DNA from: Kribbella kalugense
Lineage (GTDB): Bacteria > Actinomycetota > Actinomycetes > Propionibacteriales > Kribbellaceae
Assembly: GCF_004365875.1 (NCBI RefSeq)
Contig: NZ_SODF01000001.1
Span: 2,852,001 to 2,916,000 of the forward strand
Length of the DNA stretch: 64,000 nucleotides
Direction of reading: 5' to 3'
Under the pieces are notes generated by a model. The model did no database searches. It saw only the letters and a list, made by a program, of their open reading frames with translations, and was not told where the DNA came from. Of this stretch, positions 45,875 to 57,407 are shown piece after piece. Numbering within the stretch: the first letter of the stretch is position 1; the number at the start of each line of letters is the position of its first letter. The position numbers and the translations under genes are program-made.

Positions 45875-46671
45875 GTGTGCTCGAGATGCGCGAGGTCGTG
45901 AAGGATTATCGGCTGCGCAACGGTTTGCGGAGCACGCGGTTGCGGGCCGTCGACCACGTCAGCTTCGAGCTGAAGCCAGGTCGCACGATCGCGCTGGTCG
46001 GACAGTCCGGTTCGGGCAAGTCGACGATCGCCAAGCTGCTGATGCAACTCGAACGGCCGACCGCCGGATCGATCCTCGTCGACGGCGAGCCGATGCGGTA
46101 CCACGGTGCCGGCGCGGCGGCGTACCGGAAGGCCGTGCAGATGGTGTTCCAGGATCCGTTCGGGTCGTTGAACCCGTACCACACGATCGCTCATCACCTG
46201 GCCCGGCCGGTGAAGCTCCATCACCCGGACTTCACCCGCGAGCAGGTCGCCGACCGGGTGCTGGAGCTGTTGCACCGGGTCCGGCTGGACGAAGACTTCG
46301 CCAGCCGGAAGCCGCACGAGTTGTCCGGTGGCCAGCGGCAACGAGTCGCGATCGCCCGAGCACTCGCGCCGGAGCCCGCGATCCTGGTCGCCGACGAACC
46401 CGTATCGATGCTCGACGTGTCGATCCGGCTCGGAGTACTCAACCTACTCGCGGCACTCCAGCGGGAGGAGAACCTCGGCGTCCTGTACATCACCCACGAC
46501 CTCGCGACGGCGCGGCACTTCAGCGACGAGATCATGGTTCTGTACCGCGGCGCCGTCGTCGAGCGTGGCCCGGCCGACGACGTGATCCTGAATCCGCAGC
46601 ACGAGTACACCCAACTGCTCGCCGAGGCCGCTCCGGCGCCGGAGCGGCGGCTCGCGGAGCTCGGTCCCTGA
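45871..46671 (+). CDS. ABC ATPase, DppF-like
   Basis: Second nucleotide-binding subunit, 266 residues. Walker A GQSGSGKST, Q-loop MVFQDPFGSLNPYHTI, signature LSGGQRQRVAIARAL, Walker B ILVADEPVSMLDVS, switch His in ITHDLATARHF. Ends QHEYTQLLAEAAPA, slightly shorter than typical DppF. Last gene of the importer; the stop is one base from the stop of the convergent lyase gene. Confidence 0.94.
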   Translation: MSVLEMREVVKDYRLRNGLRSTRLRAVDHVSFELKPGRTIALVGQSGSGKSTIAKLLMQLERPTAGSILVDGEPMRYHGAGAAAYRKAVQMVFQDPFGSLNPYHTIAHHLARPVKLHHPDFTREQVADRVLELLHRVRLDEDFASRKPHELSGGQRQRVAIARALAPEPAILVADEPVSMLDVSIRLGVLNLLAALQREENLGVLYITHDLATARHFSDEIMVLYRGAVVERGPADDVILNPQHEYTQLLAEAAPAPERRLAELGP

Positions 46672-46672
46672 C

Positions 46673-49030
46673 TCAGTGGAACGACGCGGTATGGGTCGCG
46701 CCGTTGGTGCCGCCAACGGCAACGTCGAGGACGAGCTGTCTGCCGATCGCGACCACCGTGATCGCCGGGTCCGCTGTGACGACGGCGCGGACCCGCTGAT
46801 CGATGGTCAGCCGGACTGTCTGAACCGTCCGGCTCGGATCGGACATGGCGATCGTCGTGGTGCGACCGTCCTTGCCCACCACCACTGAGGCCGGCCCGTC
46901 CGTGGTGATTCCGCCGGCCGTCGACGCCGCCCAGAAGTTCGCCAGCGTCAGCTGCTCGCGGTGTGAACGGATCGCTTGCACTGTCGCGGTGTTGGCAAGA
47001 ATGCTGACACCGGGATCGACGGCCCTCGCCGCGGTCTCCCACTTGCTTGCCCCGGGCAACAGGATGTAGGCGTAGCTGCCGGCTTCGGTGCCGTGCTCCA
47101 GGACGAGCTTCGCGTAGCGACGCGTGTACGGCGTGGTTGAACCGGCTGTGTCGTTGCCGATGTTGATCTCCGACCAGGACCCGGTCCGGTCCTCGCGTTC
47201 GGCCCGCAGTCGTCCGCCCTGCGGGAAGACGTAGCCCGCGACACCGTCCAGGTGTGCCCAGTGCGGATTGTTGTAGGTGCCGATTGTTGACAATCCATTG
47301 ATCAGCAGGGCCGCCGTACCGTTCTCGTGCAGGTTGCGGTTCTCGACGATCGTCTCGACCGGGTAGCCGTCAGTGCCGGTGATCCCGGCGCCGAGGGAAA
47401 CGACCGAGTCGCGCAAGCAGAACCAGGACTTCCTTGCCTGCAAGGTCTTGTCGTAGTTGATCAAGTGCATCCCGACCGCACCGGCGACCTCGCGGTACGA
47501 CGCCCCGCCGACCCAATCGGCGTACGCCGCGACAGTGCCAGTGCCGGCGCCCGTCCCGCCGGGCTGACGGGTTTGCGTGCTGACTGTCGTACCCGGCATC
47601 CGCTGGGCGTCGACGGTCGGCCAGTAGGCGTCGTAGTACTGGGACTGGTCGGCGGCGTAGAGGTACGTCATGCCATCACCGACGTACCAGCCGCGGAGGT
47701 TCTCGCCGTTGCCCCACTCGTAGCGGGCCATCCGTTTCGACGACATCGCGATCGCGAAGGTCCAGCCCGGACGACGATGGACGACGCGGTCCTGGTTGTA
47801 GAACTGGAAGTGCTGCGGGGTCGCGGGCGCGGGCTTGACCTGCGTGTCGGCCAGGAGTGCCTTCGCGCGGGAGATCTCCGGGATCGACGCACCGGGCAGA
47901 TAGTCGTTGAGGCCGTCGCGAGTGATCCAGCCCTTGGCGAGCGCCTTGTACCGGGACGCATACGGCTCGGCGACACCGCTCGCCAGCAACAGCACGGTCG
48001 ACGTGGTGGCGTGACCGTTGCGGTGGTCGCCGCCGGCCCCGCGAGAGATCGCGCGACCGGAAACGCAGTCCATCATCAGGCCGTCGACCAGGAACGGGGC
48101 GAAGCTCGCGTCGACCGCGTCCAGGAGTACGGCGCGATTCGGGTCGGTGATCTCCCAGCTGGAGCCGCCGAGCAGCGAGACGAGGTTCGCGACACCGCCG
48201 AGGGCGACGTTTCCGTAGCTGCCGACGTACGCGAGATTGCCGTGCTGGATGAACGAGCCGTCGCGGTAGAAGCCGTCGCCGGAGGTGACATAGGTGAACA
48301 CGCTGTTCTTGCCGGCCTCGGCGACGTCGCTCAACGCGTCACGGCCGGCGGCGAGCTTGTCGGCGGACTTGCCGACGATGCCGCGGAGGGCGACGATCAG
48401 CGCCTTGTCGACCCGGTTCGCCCCGGTCTCGCGAACGGTGGGCGAGTTGGTCCGGCGGTTCGGATCCGGGTCGAAGTGATCGACGACCTTCAGGTATGCC
48501 GTGAGTTGGCCGGCGGACAGCACGTCGTACGCGAGGATGCAGGTGTCGAGGAGGGCGCGCGGGGCGCCGATCTCCCAGAACCACCAGTTGCCGGTCTCTG
48601 CGAGCGTCTCGTTGAAGGCGTTCACGTTGAGGAAGTCGAGCGCCGAGCTCAACTGTTCGCCCGGGTCGGCGCTCAGTGTCGCGCCGGTGGTCGCCCGGGC
48701 GAGGGCGATCGTCTTCAGGCGCGTGTAGCTGATGGAGAAGTTCCCGCTCAACGGGCTGAGCGGCACATCCGCCCACAACGCGGTCCGATCCGACGCGGTG
48801 ATCATCGTGTCGACGAACTGCTGGGCCTGCGTGCTCAGCTTGGTGAGCGCGGCCGTGTAGGCGGGATCGGTCGCGTCGATCGCTCCGCCGGTGGTGAGTT
48901 CGGCCCACCGCGCTCGCAGTACGTCGAACTCGTCGTCCGCGAACGCCTCGGTGGGCAGTCGGAGGGTGGTCAGGGCTCCAGCTGCGAGCCCGGCCTGAAG
49001 CAGCAGGCGTCGGCTGATGAAGGGCGGCAT
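46673..49030 (-). CDS. Polysaccharide lyase family 8, Tat-exported
   Basis: Secreted lyase of 785 residues. A Tat-like signal (SRRLLLQAGLAAGALTTL) precedes an alpha-toroid domain with NWWFWEIGAPRALLD near 150 (catalytic Asn region), DGSFIQHGNLAYVGSYGNV near 260 (catalytic His and Tyr) and GRAISRGAGGD near 315, then beta-sandwich domains (390-785) with SKRMARYEWGNGENLRGWY. PL8 enzymes cleave hyaluronan, chondroitin or xanthan by beta-elimination, giving unsaturated oligosaccharides. The convergent importer could take these up. Specificity cannot be told by reading. Confidence 0.92.
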   Translation of the reverse strand: MPPFISRRLLLQAGLAAGALTTLRLPTEAFADDEFDVLRARWAELTTGGAIDATDPAYTAALTKLSTQAQQFVDTMITASDRTALWADVPLSPLSGNFSISYTRLKTIALARATTGATLSADPGEQLSSALDFLNVNAFNETLAETGNWWFWEIGAPRALLDTCILAYDVLSAGQLTAYLKVVDHFDPDPNRRTNSPTVRETGANRVDKALIVALRGIVGKSADKLAAGRDALSDVAEAGKNSVFTYVTSGDGFYRDGSFIQHGNLAYVGSYGNVALGGVANLVSLLGGSSWEITDPNRAVLLDAVDASFAPFLVDGLMMDCVSGRAISRGAGGDHRNGHATTSTVLLLASGVAEPYASRYKALAKGWITRDGLNDYLPGASIPEISRAKALLADTQVKPAPATPQHFQFYNQDRVVHRRPGWTFAIAMSSKRMARYEWGNGENLRGWYVGDGMTYLYAADQSQYYDAYWPTVDAQRMPGTTVSTQTRQPGGTGAGTGTVAAYADWVGGASYREVAGAVGMHLINYDKTLQARKSWFCLRDSVVSLGAGITGTDGYPVETIVENRNLHENGTAALLINGLSTIGTYNNPHWAHLDGVAGYVFPQGGRLRAEREDRTGSWSEINIGNDTAGSTTPYTRRYAKLVLEHGTEAGSYAYILLPGASKWETAARAVDPGVSILANTATVQAIRSHREQLTLANFWAASTAGGITTDGPASVVVGKDGRTTTIAMSDPSRTVQTVRLTIDQRVRAVVTADPAITVVAIGRQLVLDVAVGGTNGATHTASFH

Positions 49031-49048
49031 CGCGACTCCTCGAGAGTG

Positions 49049-49062
49049 GGTAAACGCTTGCC
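49049..49062 (-). promoter_or_regulatory. LacI-like operator upstream of the PL8 lyase
   Basis: GGTAAACGCTTGCC is a pseudo-palindrome (5 of 7 arm positions) centred on CpG, 19 bases before the lyase start. It fits LacI-family half-site style but is imperfect. Confidence 0.35.
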
Positions 49063-49104
49063 GCGATCCTGCCGTCTGCTCATAACAGTCGTCAACAGCT
49101 TGGA

Positions 49105-49122
49105 GTGATCACTTCTGATCAC
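49105..49122. repeat. Short inverted/direct repeat between lyase and hemW
   Basis: GTGATCA (49105-49111) and TGATCAC (49116-49122) face each other across CTTC, and TGATCACTTC is also a direct repeat. It lies just after the hemW stop and 75 bases before the lyase start, so it could be an operator for the lyase or a weak terminator for hemW. Confidence 0.4.
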
Positions 49123-49123
49123 T

Positions 49124-52719
<3,596 letters not shown>

Positions 52720-52725
52720 CCAGTC

Positions 52726-53508
52726 TCACAAAGACCCGGCGGGAGATCCGTCCGGGCGTACGGCGACGAGGTTGAGACCGGTCGTTCTTGTCGGGCCGCG
52801 GAGTTTCATGCGGTTGGACTCGATCGTGTAGGTGAGCGGGGTGCGGAGGTTCTCGAGGACGACTTGTTCCAGGTCCGCGGCTCGTCCTCTGGGGTGCGTG
52901 GTCTCGACTGTGAGCTCGCTGAAGACGAGCGTCGAGCCGTCGCGGGACACTGTCGCGGTGAAGGAGCTGCTGCCGGTCGAGCCGGTGACGTGGGTGCCGT
53001 TGATGGTGAGGCCGGCCTTACCGATCACGACGAGGCTACGCGGACCGGCGAGGATGAAGTGTTCGAAGACGTCCCCGCGGACCACTGACTCGACCTGCCA
53101 GGTGCTGCCTTCGAGCGGAAAGTCGGGGTTGGCGAGGCGGCGGTCGAGAAGTACGAGCGTCGTGCCACCGCTGGTCAGCGTGAGCGTGTCACCGTCGACA
53201 ACGCCGTCCGACTGCATCAGCAGCCCGGCGAGCCAGTCGTCTTGAGCCTCGAGTTCAGGACCGCATCCCACTTGAGTCTGGATGTGCGGCTCGAAGCGCA
53301 GTAGGCCGTCGACGACCTGGATCACCCCGCTGAGCTGGTTGCAGCCGGCGATCGCGATGAACACGCCGTCTTTCCGGACGGTCACCCGAATTCGAGTCCC
53401 CGGCACCAACTGTCGGTCCACCCCGGCTTCGGTTACGGCGACCGACAGATAGGTCTTCCCGATCGGCGATCCTTCCCCAGGGATCACCGGCCCGTACCCC
53501 TGCGTCAT
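52726..53508 (-). CDS. Tandem META-domain protein
   Basis: Protein of 260 residues with two META (HslJ-like) repeats. The first (about 15-115) has GKTYLSVAVTEAGV, IAIAGCNQLSGVIQVVDGLLRF and TQVGCGPELEAQDDWLAGLL; the second (about 135-255) has GSTWQVESVVRGDVFEHF and LTINGTHVTGSTGSSSF. META proteins are usually secreted or lipidated, but no signal peptide is present after ATG 53508 (SD AAGGGGGTGG), so this one seems cytosolic or uses another route. Function unknown. Confidence 0.85.
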   Translation of the reverse strand: MTQGYGPVIPGEGSPIGKTYLSVAVTEAGVDRQLVPGTRIRVTVRKDGVFIAIAGCNQLSGVIQVVDGLLRFEPHIQTQVGCGPELEAQDDWLAGLLMQSDGVVDGDTLTLTSGGTTLVLLDRRLANPDFPLEGSTWQVESVVRGDVFEHFILAGPRSLVVIGKAGLTINGTHVTGSTGSSSFTATVSRDGSTLVFSELTVETTHPRGRAADLEQVVLENLRTPLTYTIESNRMKLRGPTRTTGLNLVAVRPDGSPAGSL

Positions 53509-53615
53509 ACGCCACCCCCTTTCCTCGCATCCTCCACCGCTCGGCTCTCCCCCGCCAGTAGGTTGCAGCGTCGGCCGCTGTCGAGGTCTTGCGCAGAGTG
53601 GCGGATGCTTGGGGT

Positions 53616-54302
53616 GTGGGTGATGGAGATGTGGTGGCTGCTCTGGCGGGGAGTTTTCTCGGCGGGCTTCCGGATGAGCTGATCGGGCGGTTGCTGGCGA
53701 CCGGTGATCGGGTTGATTACCCGGCGGGTAGCACGTTGTACCGGGAGCGGTCTTCTCCTCGGGCGGTGCTGGTCGTGCGCGGGCTGTTGCGCGTCTACAT
53801 GTCATCGCCCGAGGGACGTCAGGTGACGGTGCGGTACGCGCGCGCTCGCGACGTACTCGGGATTGCCGTCCTCGTCGCCGGGCCGGCCGATGTCGGCGTA
53901 CAGACGCTGGCTGACTGCACCTTGTTCCGGATCGACGCCGGCCTGCTGACCACCGCCGCACGCAATGACAGCCGGGTCGGATGGGCGCTGGCACAGGAGC
54001 TCAGCCGCCGGCTGTACGAGAACCTCCAGCAGACCGCGGTCAACGCCTTCGGCACTGTGCGGCAGCGGGTTGCCGCCCACCTGCTGGACCTGGCGTCCAC
54101 TCAGCAAAGTCCGCGCGGCGAGCTCGTCGCCCGGGTATCGCAGCAGGAGCTCGCGGATGCCGTCGGCTCGGTCCGTGAGGTGGTGGCGCGCGTACTGCGC
54201 GACTTCCGGCTGGCCCAGCTGGTCGCCACCTCGGCGGACAGCGTCCACATCCTCGACGCCACCGGGCTCCACGACCAGACCTGGAACCCCGACGACGAAT
54301 GA
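53616..54302 (+). CDS. Crp/Fnr-family regulator
   Basis: Regulator of 228 residues. Cyclic-nucleotide-binding-type barrel (about 10-125; GDRVDYPAGSTLYRERSSPRAVLVV) without the conserved RxS cAMP pocket or Fnr cysteines; C-terminal HTH (about 140-215) RVAAHLLDLA, VSQQELADAVGSVREVVARVLRDF. The effector is therefore neither clearly cAMP nor an iron-sulphur cluster. GTG 53616 is a best guess; TTG 53589 is also in frame. It precedes the lactonase-like gene by about 100 bases and likely regulates it. Confidence 0.87.
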   Translation: MGDGDVVAALAGSFLGGLPDELIGRLLATGDRVDYPAGSTLYRERSSPRAVLVVRGLLRVYMSSPEGRQVTVRYARARDVLGIAVLVAGPADVGVQTLADCTLFRIDAGLLTTAARNDSRVGWALAQELSRRLYENLQQTAVNAFGTVRQRVAAHLLDLASTQQSPRGELVARVSQQELADAVGSVREVVARVLRDFRLAQLVATSADSVHILDATGLHDQTWNPDDE

Positions 54303-54405
54303 CTCCGGCGCACGACAAAAGTCACAGACAGGCCGCGATCGCGGGCGAAGACTGATGCCCTCGGCCCCGAATTCGTCGGGACCGATCGGCACCTCAGGAG
54401 TCCAG

Positions 54406-55302
54406 ATGTCCACGGAAGCGACACGATTGCCGGCGCGGACCGGTACCGGCGACCCGGTCCGGGCGGTGTCGGTGATCAGCACCGGCAGCGTAGAGATCCA
54501 CCCCGAACACGCCTACGGAACGAAGAAACCGCTGTACTGGTGGCTGCTCACCTCCCACCGATGGCTGCCACCTCGGCCGATCAACGTGTACGTCGTTGAG
54601 CACACGAACGGACTGGTGTTGTTCGACACCGGCCAGGATCGCGCCTCGGTGACCGATCCGACGTACTTCCCGGGCGGATTCAACGGCGTCGTCTACGACC
54701 GGCTGGCCAAGTTCCACATCGCCGAGCACGAGACCCTCGACGCGCAGCTGGGCACACTCGGATACTCGACCGCCGACGTCGACAAGGCAGTCATCTCCCA
54801 CCTGCACCAGGACCACATCGGCGGGATCCCACAACTCCGCGACAGCGAGCTCCTCATCACTGCTGCGGAATGGGCCCAACTGTCCGGATTCTCCCCCGAG
54901 GCCCGCGGCTTCCTCCGGACGCACATCGACGTACCCGGCACGCACTGGGAACACATCGACTTCGGCACCGACCTGGGCCTGGCGCCCTTTCCTCGAGCGT
55001 TCGACGTGATGGGCGACGGATCGATCGTCGTACTCCCCACGCCCGGTCACACGCCGGGGTCGGTCTCGATGCTGGTACGTCGGCGCGACCTGCCACCGCT
55101 GCTCATGGTCGGCGACCTCACCTACCAGGCGGATCTGCTCGAACGCCGCCAGCTCCCAGGAGTCGGCGACCGGGGCGAACTCGCCCACACCACCGACAAG
55201 GTCCTGGCGCTCGCCGAGCTGTTGCCCGGCCTTGTCGTCCTCCCCGCCCACGACCCGACCGCGGCCCAGCGCCTGGTCGACAGCTCTCGGCGGTCCGAGT
55301 GA
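54406..55302 (+). CDS. MBL-fold lactonase-like hydrolase
   Basis: Hydrolase of 298 residues resembling AHL lactonases (AttM/AiiA type): ISHLHQDHIGGIPQL near 130 supplies the HxHxDH metal site, LPTPGHTPGSVSML the third His, MVGDLTYQ the bridging Asp and VVLPAHDP the last His. INVYVVEHTNGLVLFDTGQD near 60 is typical. It may open lactone signals or metabolites, but substrate is unproven. ATG 54406 follows CAGGAG. Its stop overlaps the next start (GTGA). Confidence 0.86.
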   Translation: MSTEATRLPARTGTGDPVRAVSVISTGSVEIHPEHAYGTKKPLYWWLLTSHRWLPPRPINVYVVEHTNGLVLFDTGQDRASVTDPTYFPGGFNGVVYDRLAKFHIAEHETLDAQLGTLGYSTADVDKAVISHLHQDHIGGIPQLRDSELLITAAEWAQLSGFSPEARGFLRTHIDVPGTHWEHIDFGTDLGLAPFPRAFDVMGDGSIVVLPTPGHTPGSVSMLVRRRDLPPLLMVGDLTYQADLLERRQLPGVGDRGELAHTTDKVLALAELLPGLVVLPAHDPTAAQRLVDSSRRSE

Positions 55303-55727
55303 AATTCACCAACACGATCACCATCGAACGACCGCCGGCAACGGTCTTCGCCTATCTGGCGAACCTGGAGAACCTCCCCCAGTGGAACTACGCCTTGTCC
55401 GAAACCCAGCAGGTCACGCCCGGCCCACCCGGCGTCGGCACCCGGTACCGGCAGATCCGCACGATCCCCGTTCACACAGAGGAATCCCTGGAGATCATCG
55501 AGCTCGCCCCGAACCGTAAGCTCACCGTCCAGGGCACCCTCAGCTCCCTTCCGGCCATCCTCACCTACACCCTCGACGCGACCGACGGCACCACCGCGCT
55601 CACAAACACGGTCGACATCCGGCCCCCGCGTCCGTTGAACCTCCTGGCCCCCATCGCCCTCAGCCGCGTCAAGTCCGCCGTCGCCGCAAACCTGGCCGTT
55701 CTGAAACAACTCCTCGAACAGTCATAG
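55299..55727 (+). CDS. SRPBCC (START-like) protein
   Basis: Small ligand-binding or cyclase-like protein of 142 residues: KFTNTITIERPPATVFAYLANLENLPQWN opens the helix-grip fold, then strands through GVGTRYRQIRTIP and a long C-terminal helix (RVKSAVAANLAVLKQLLEQ). Family members bind hydrophobic ligands or act in polyketide chemistry. The GTG start overlaps the lactonase-like stop, so the two are coupled. Confidence 0.85.
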   Translation: MKFTNTITIERPPATVFAYLANLENLPQWNYALSETQQVTPGPPGVGTRYRQIRTIPVHTEESLEIIELAPNRKLTVQGTLSSLPAILTYTLDATDGTTALTNTVDIRPPRPLNLLAPIALSRVKSAVAANLAVLKQLLEQS

Positions 55728-55839
55728 CCGGCACGAACCCAGCGGGGTGGGGACAAGTGCAGGGTGGTTGAGGAGGTCTCCTCCGTCGCGTGCTGGCCGT
55801 CCTCGCCTACCTGAACCGCTGAACCGTATCCTCGGCACC

Positions 55840-56715
55840 ATGTTGAGTGATGGAGTGCGGACGATCGCCGCGGGCGGGGTCGACCATTGGGTCCGGGTCG
55901 CCGGCGCGGGCAATGACGGAGTACCGCTGGTGTTGGTGCACGGCGGGCCGGGTGAGAGTTCGTACTCGATCGAGCGGTCCGTTGGTGACGAGGTCGCGAA
56001 GCTTGCGCCGGTGGTCTTCTACGACCAGCGCGGATGTGGCCGGTCGGCGCGTCCGTCCGACACCAGCACGTACACGATGGCTCAGCTCGTCGCCGACCTC
56101 GAGGAACTCCGCATCGCCTTGGGCGTCGACCGCATCATCCCCTGGGGTGTCTCGTTCGGTTGCCTGCTGGCCGCGGAGTACGCCGTTGCCCACAGCAACC
56201 ATGTGGATCGGCTGGTCCTGCACGCGCCACCGATCGTCGATCCGCTGCACCCCGGCCTGTGGACGATGCGGCCCAGCGCCGTCGACCCGTTCCTCACGCC
56301 GACCGAGCGGGAGGCGCTTCGTACTCAACTGGAGCCCCTCACCGATCCCATCGAGCGCACACTCGCCGCCATCGGCGCGATCTCGCAGAGCGAGAACGCC
56401 GTCAACTTCTTCTACTACGACACGGCCAACATCCCCACCGACGACCCCGAGACGCCAGAATCCAACCTGGAGATGGCGCTCGCCCTCGTCGGCACCGAAC
56501 GCCCCGACCTAGCCGATGACCTGTCCGCCGTCGACGTACCCACCCTCATTCTCGCCGGCCTCTGGGACCGCCACGTCGGCTTCGACATCCCCCGCGATCT
56601 GGCCGGTCGCTTGCCCCAGGCAACCCTCGAGATCTTCGACCGATCAGCACACTCGATCGACCAGGAAGAGCCCACCGACTACGTCGATGCCATCCGCAAC
56701 TTCCTGGGGCGATGA
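55840..56715 (+). CDS. Alpha/beta-hydrolase of the S33 (proline iminopeptidase) family
   Basis: Hydrolase of 291 residues. LVLVHGGPGESSYSIE holds the oxyanion HGGPG, VVFYDQRGCGRSARP is the S33 DQRGxGRS motif, PWGVSFGCLLAAEYA bears the nucleophile Ser, and SAHSIDQEEP the catalytic His. It probably cleaves N-terminal residues or small amides/esters. The stop overlaps the next gene start (ATGA), so it is translationally coupled to a PurO-like gene, an unusual partner. Confidence 0.88.
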   Translation: MLSDGVRTIAAGGVDHWVRVAGAGNDGVPLVLVHGGPGESSYSIERSVGDEVAKLAPVVFYDQRGCGRSARPSDTSTYTMAQLVADLEELRIALGVDRIIPWGVSFGCLLAAEYAVAHSNHVDRLVLHAPPIVDPLHPGLWTMRPSAVDPFLTPTEREALRTQLEPLTDPIERTLAAIGAISQSENAVNFFYYDTANIPTDDPETPESNLEMALALVGTERPDLADDLSAVDVPTLILAGLWDRHVGFDIPRDLAGRLPQATLEIFDRSAHSIDQEEPTDYVDAIRNFLGR

Positions 56716-57389
56716 TGCAGACTCTCCAAACGACGGTCGAGTATCCCGGCCGCGGCCTGGCCATCGGCCGCGACCCTGACGGCGTACCGTTCTTCACCTA
56801 CTGGCTGACCGGCCGTTCCCCTGCGTCCCAGGCTCGCGAGCTCGTTGTCCACGATCGCGAGATCATCGTCCGCGACACCTCCGGCGGCCCGGCCGACGAC
56901 CTCCGCCACTACACCGCCGCCACCCGCGGAGACGACTGGGTCATCGTCGGCAACGGCACCCAGGTCAGCGATCTGACTGCCCTACGCCCACAACAACCCG
57001 ACCTACAGCTGGCTCTGCGGGACCTCACCTACGAACCCGACCCACCGATCCGCACCCCACGCATCACCGCCGCCGCCACGATCACAGGCACCGAACTCAC
57101 CGAGGTCGTGGTCGGATCAGCCCGCGCGTACGACGGTGCACCCGAGCTCACCGAGCACCCATCGCTCTACGCGGCCCGGATCCCGCCAGGCTCCGCCATC
57201 AGCACAACCACCTACAACGGCACCGCATCCGCCGTCATCACAGACGGCCGGCCCACAACGGCAACCGTCCCGTCCTCGTGGACCGCGATCACCGAAACTC
57301 TCTGGGCCGCCCTCAACCCATCCCTGCGGATCGCCATCGCGACCGTCCGGCTGGACGAGGCCACCTTCGCCAACGCCGATCTCCGGTGA
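56712..57389 (+). CDS. PurO-like IMP cyclohydrolase family protein
   Basis: Protein of 225 residues. The opening VEYPGRGLAIGRDPDGVPFF and TYWLTGRSPASQAREL match the IMP cyclohydrolase (PurO) family first known from archaea, which closes the inosine ring in purine synthesis. Actinobacteria normally use PurH for this step, so this protein may work on another substrate. Two consecutive ATGs (56712, 56715) are possible starts; the first overlaps the preceding stop. Identification is by motif only. Confidence 0.78.
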   Translation: MMQTLQTTVEYPGRGLAIGRDPDGVPFFTYWLTGRSPASQARELVVHDREIIVRDTSGGPADDLRHYTAATRGDDWVIVGNGTQVSDLTALRPQQPDLQLALRDLTYEPDPPIRTPRITAAATITGTELTEVVVGSARAYDGAPELTEHPSLYAARIPPGSAISTTTYNGTASAVITDGRPTTATVPSSWTAITETLWAALNPSLRIAIATVRLDEATFANADLR

Positions 57390-57407
57390 CCAGTTGATCG
57401 CCGGCTG

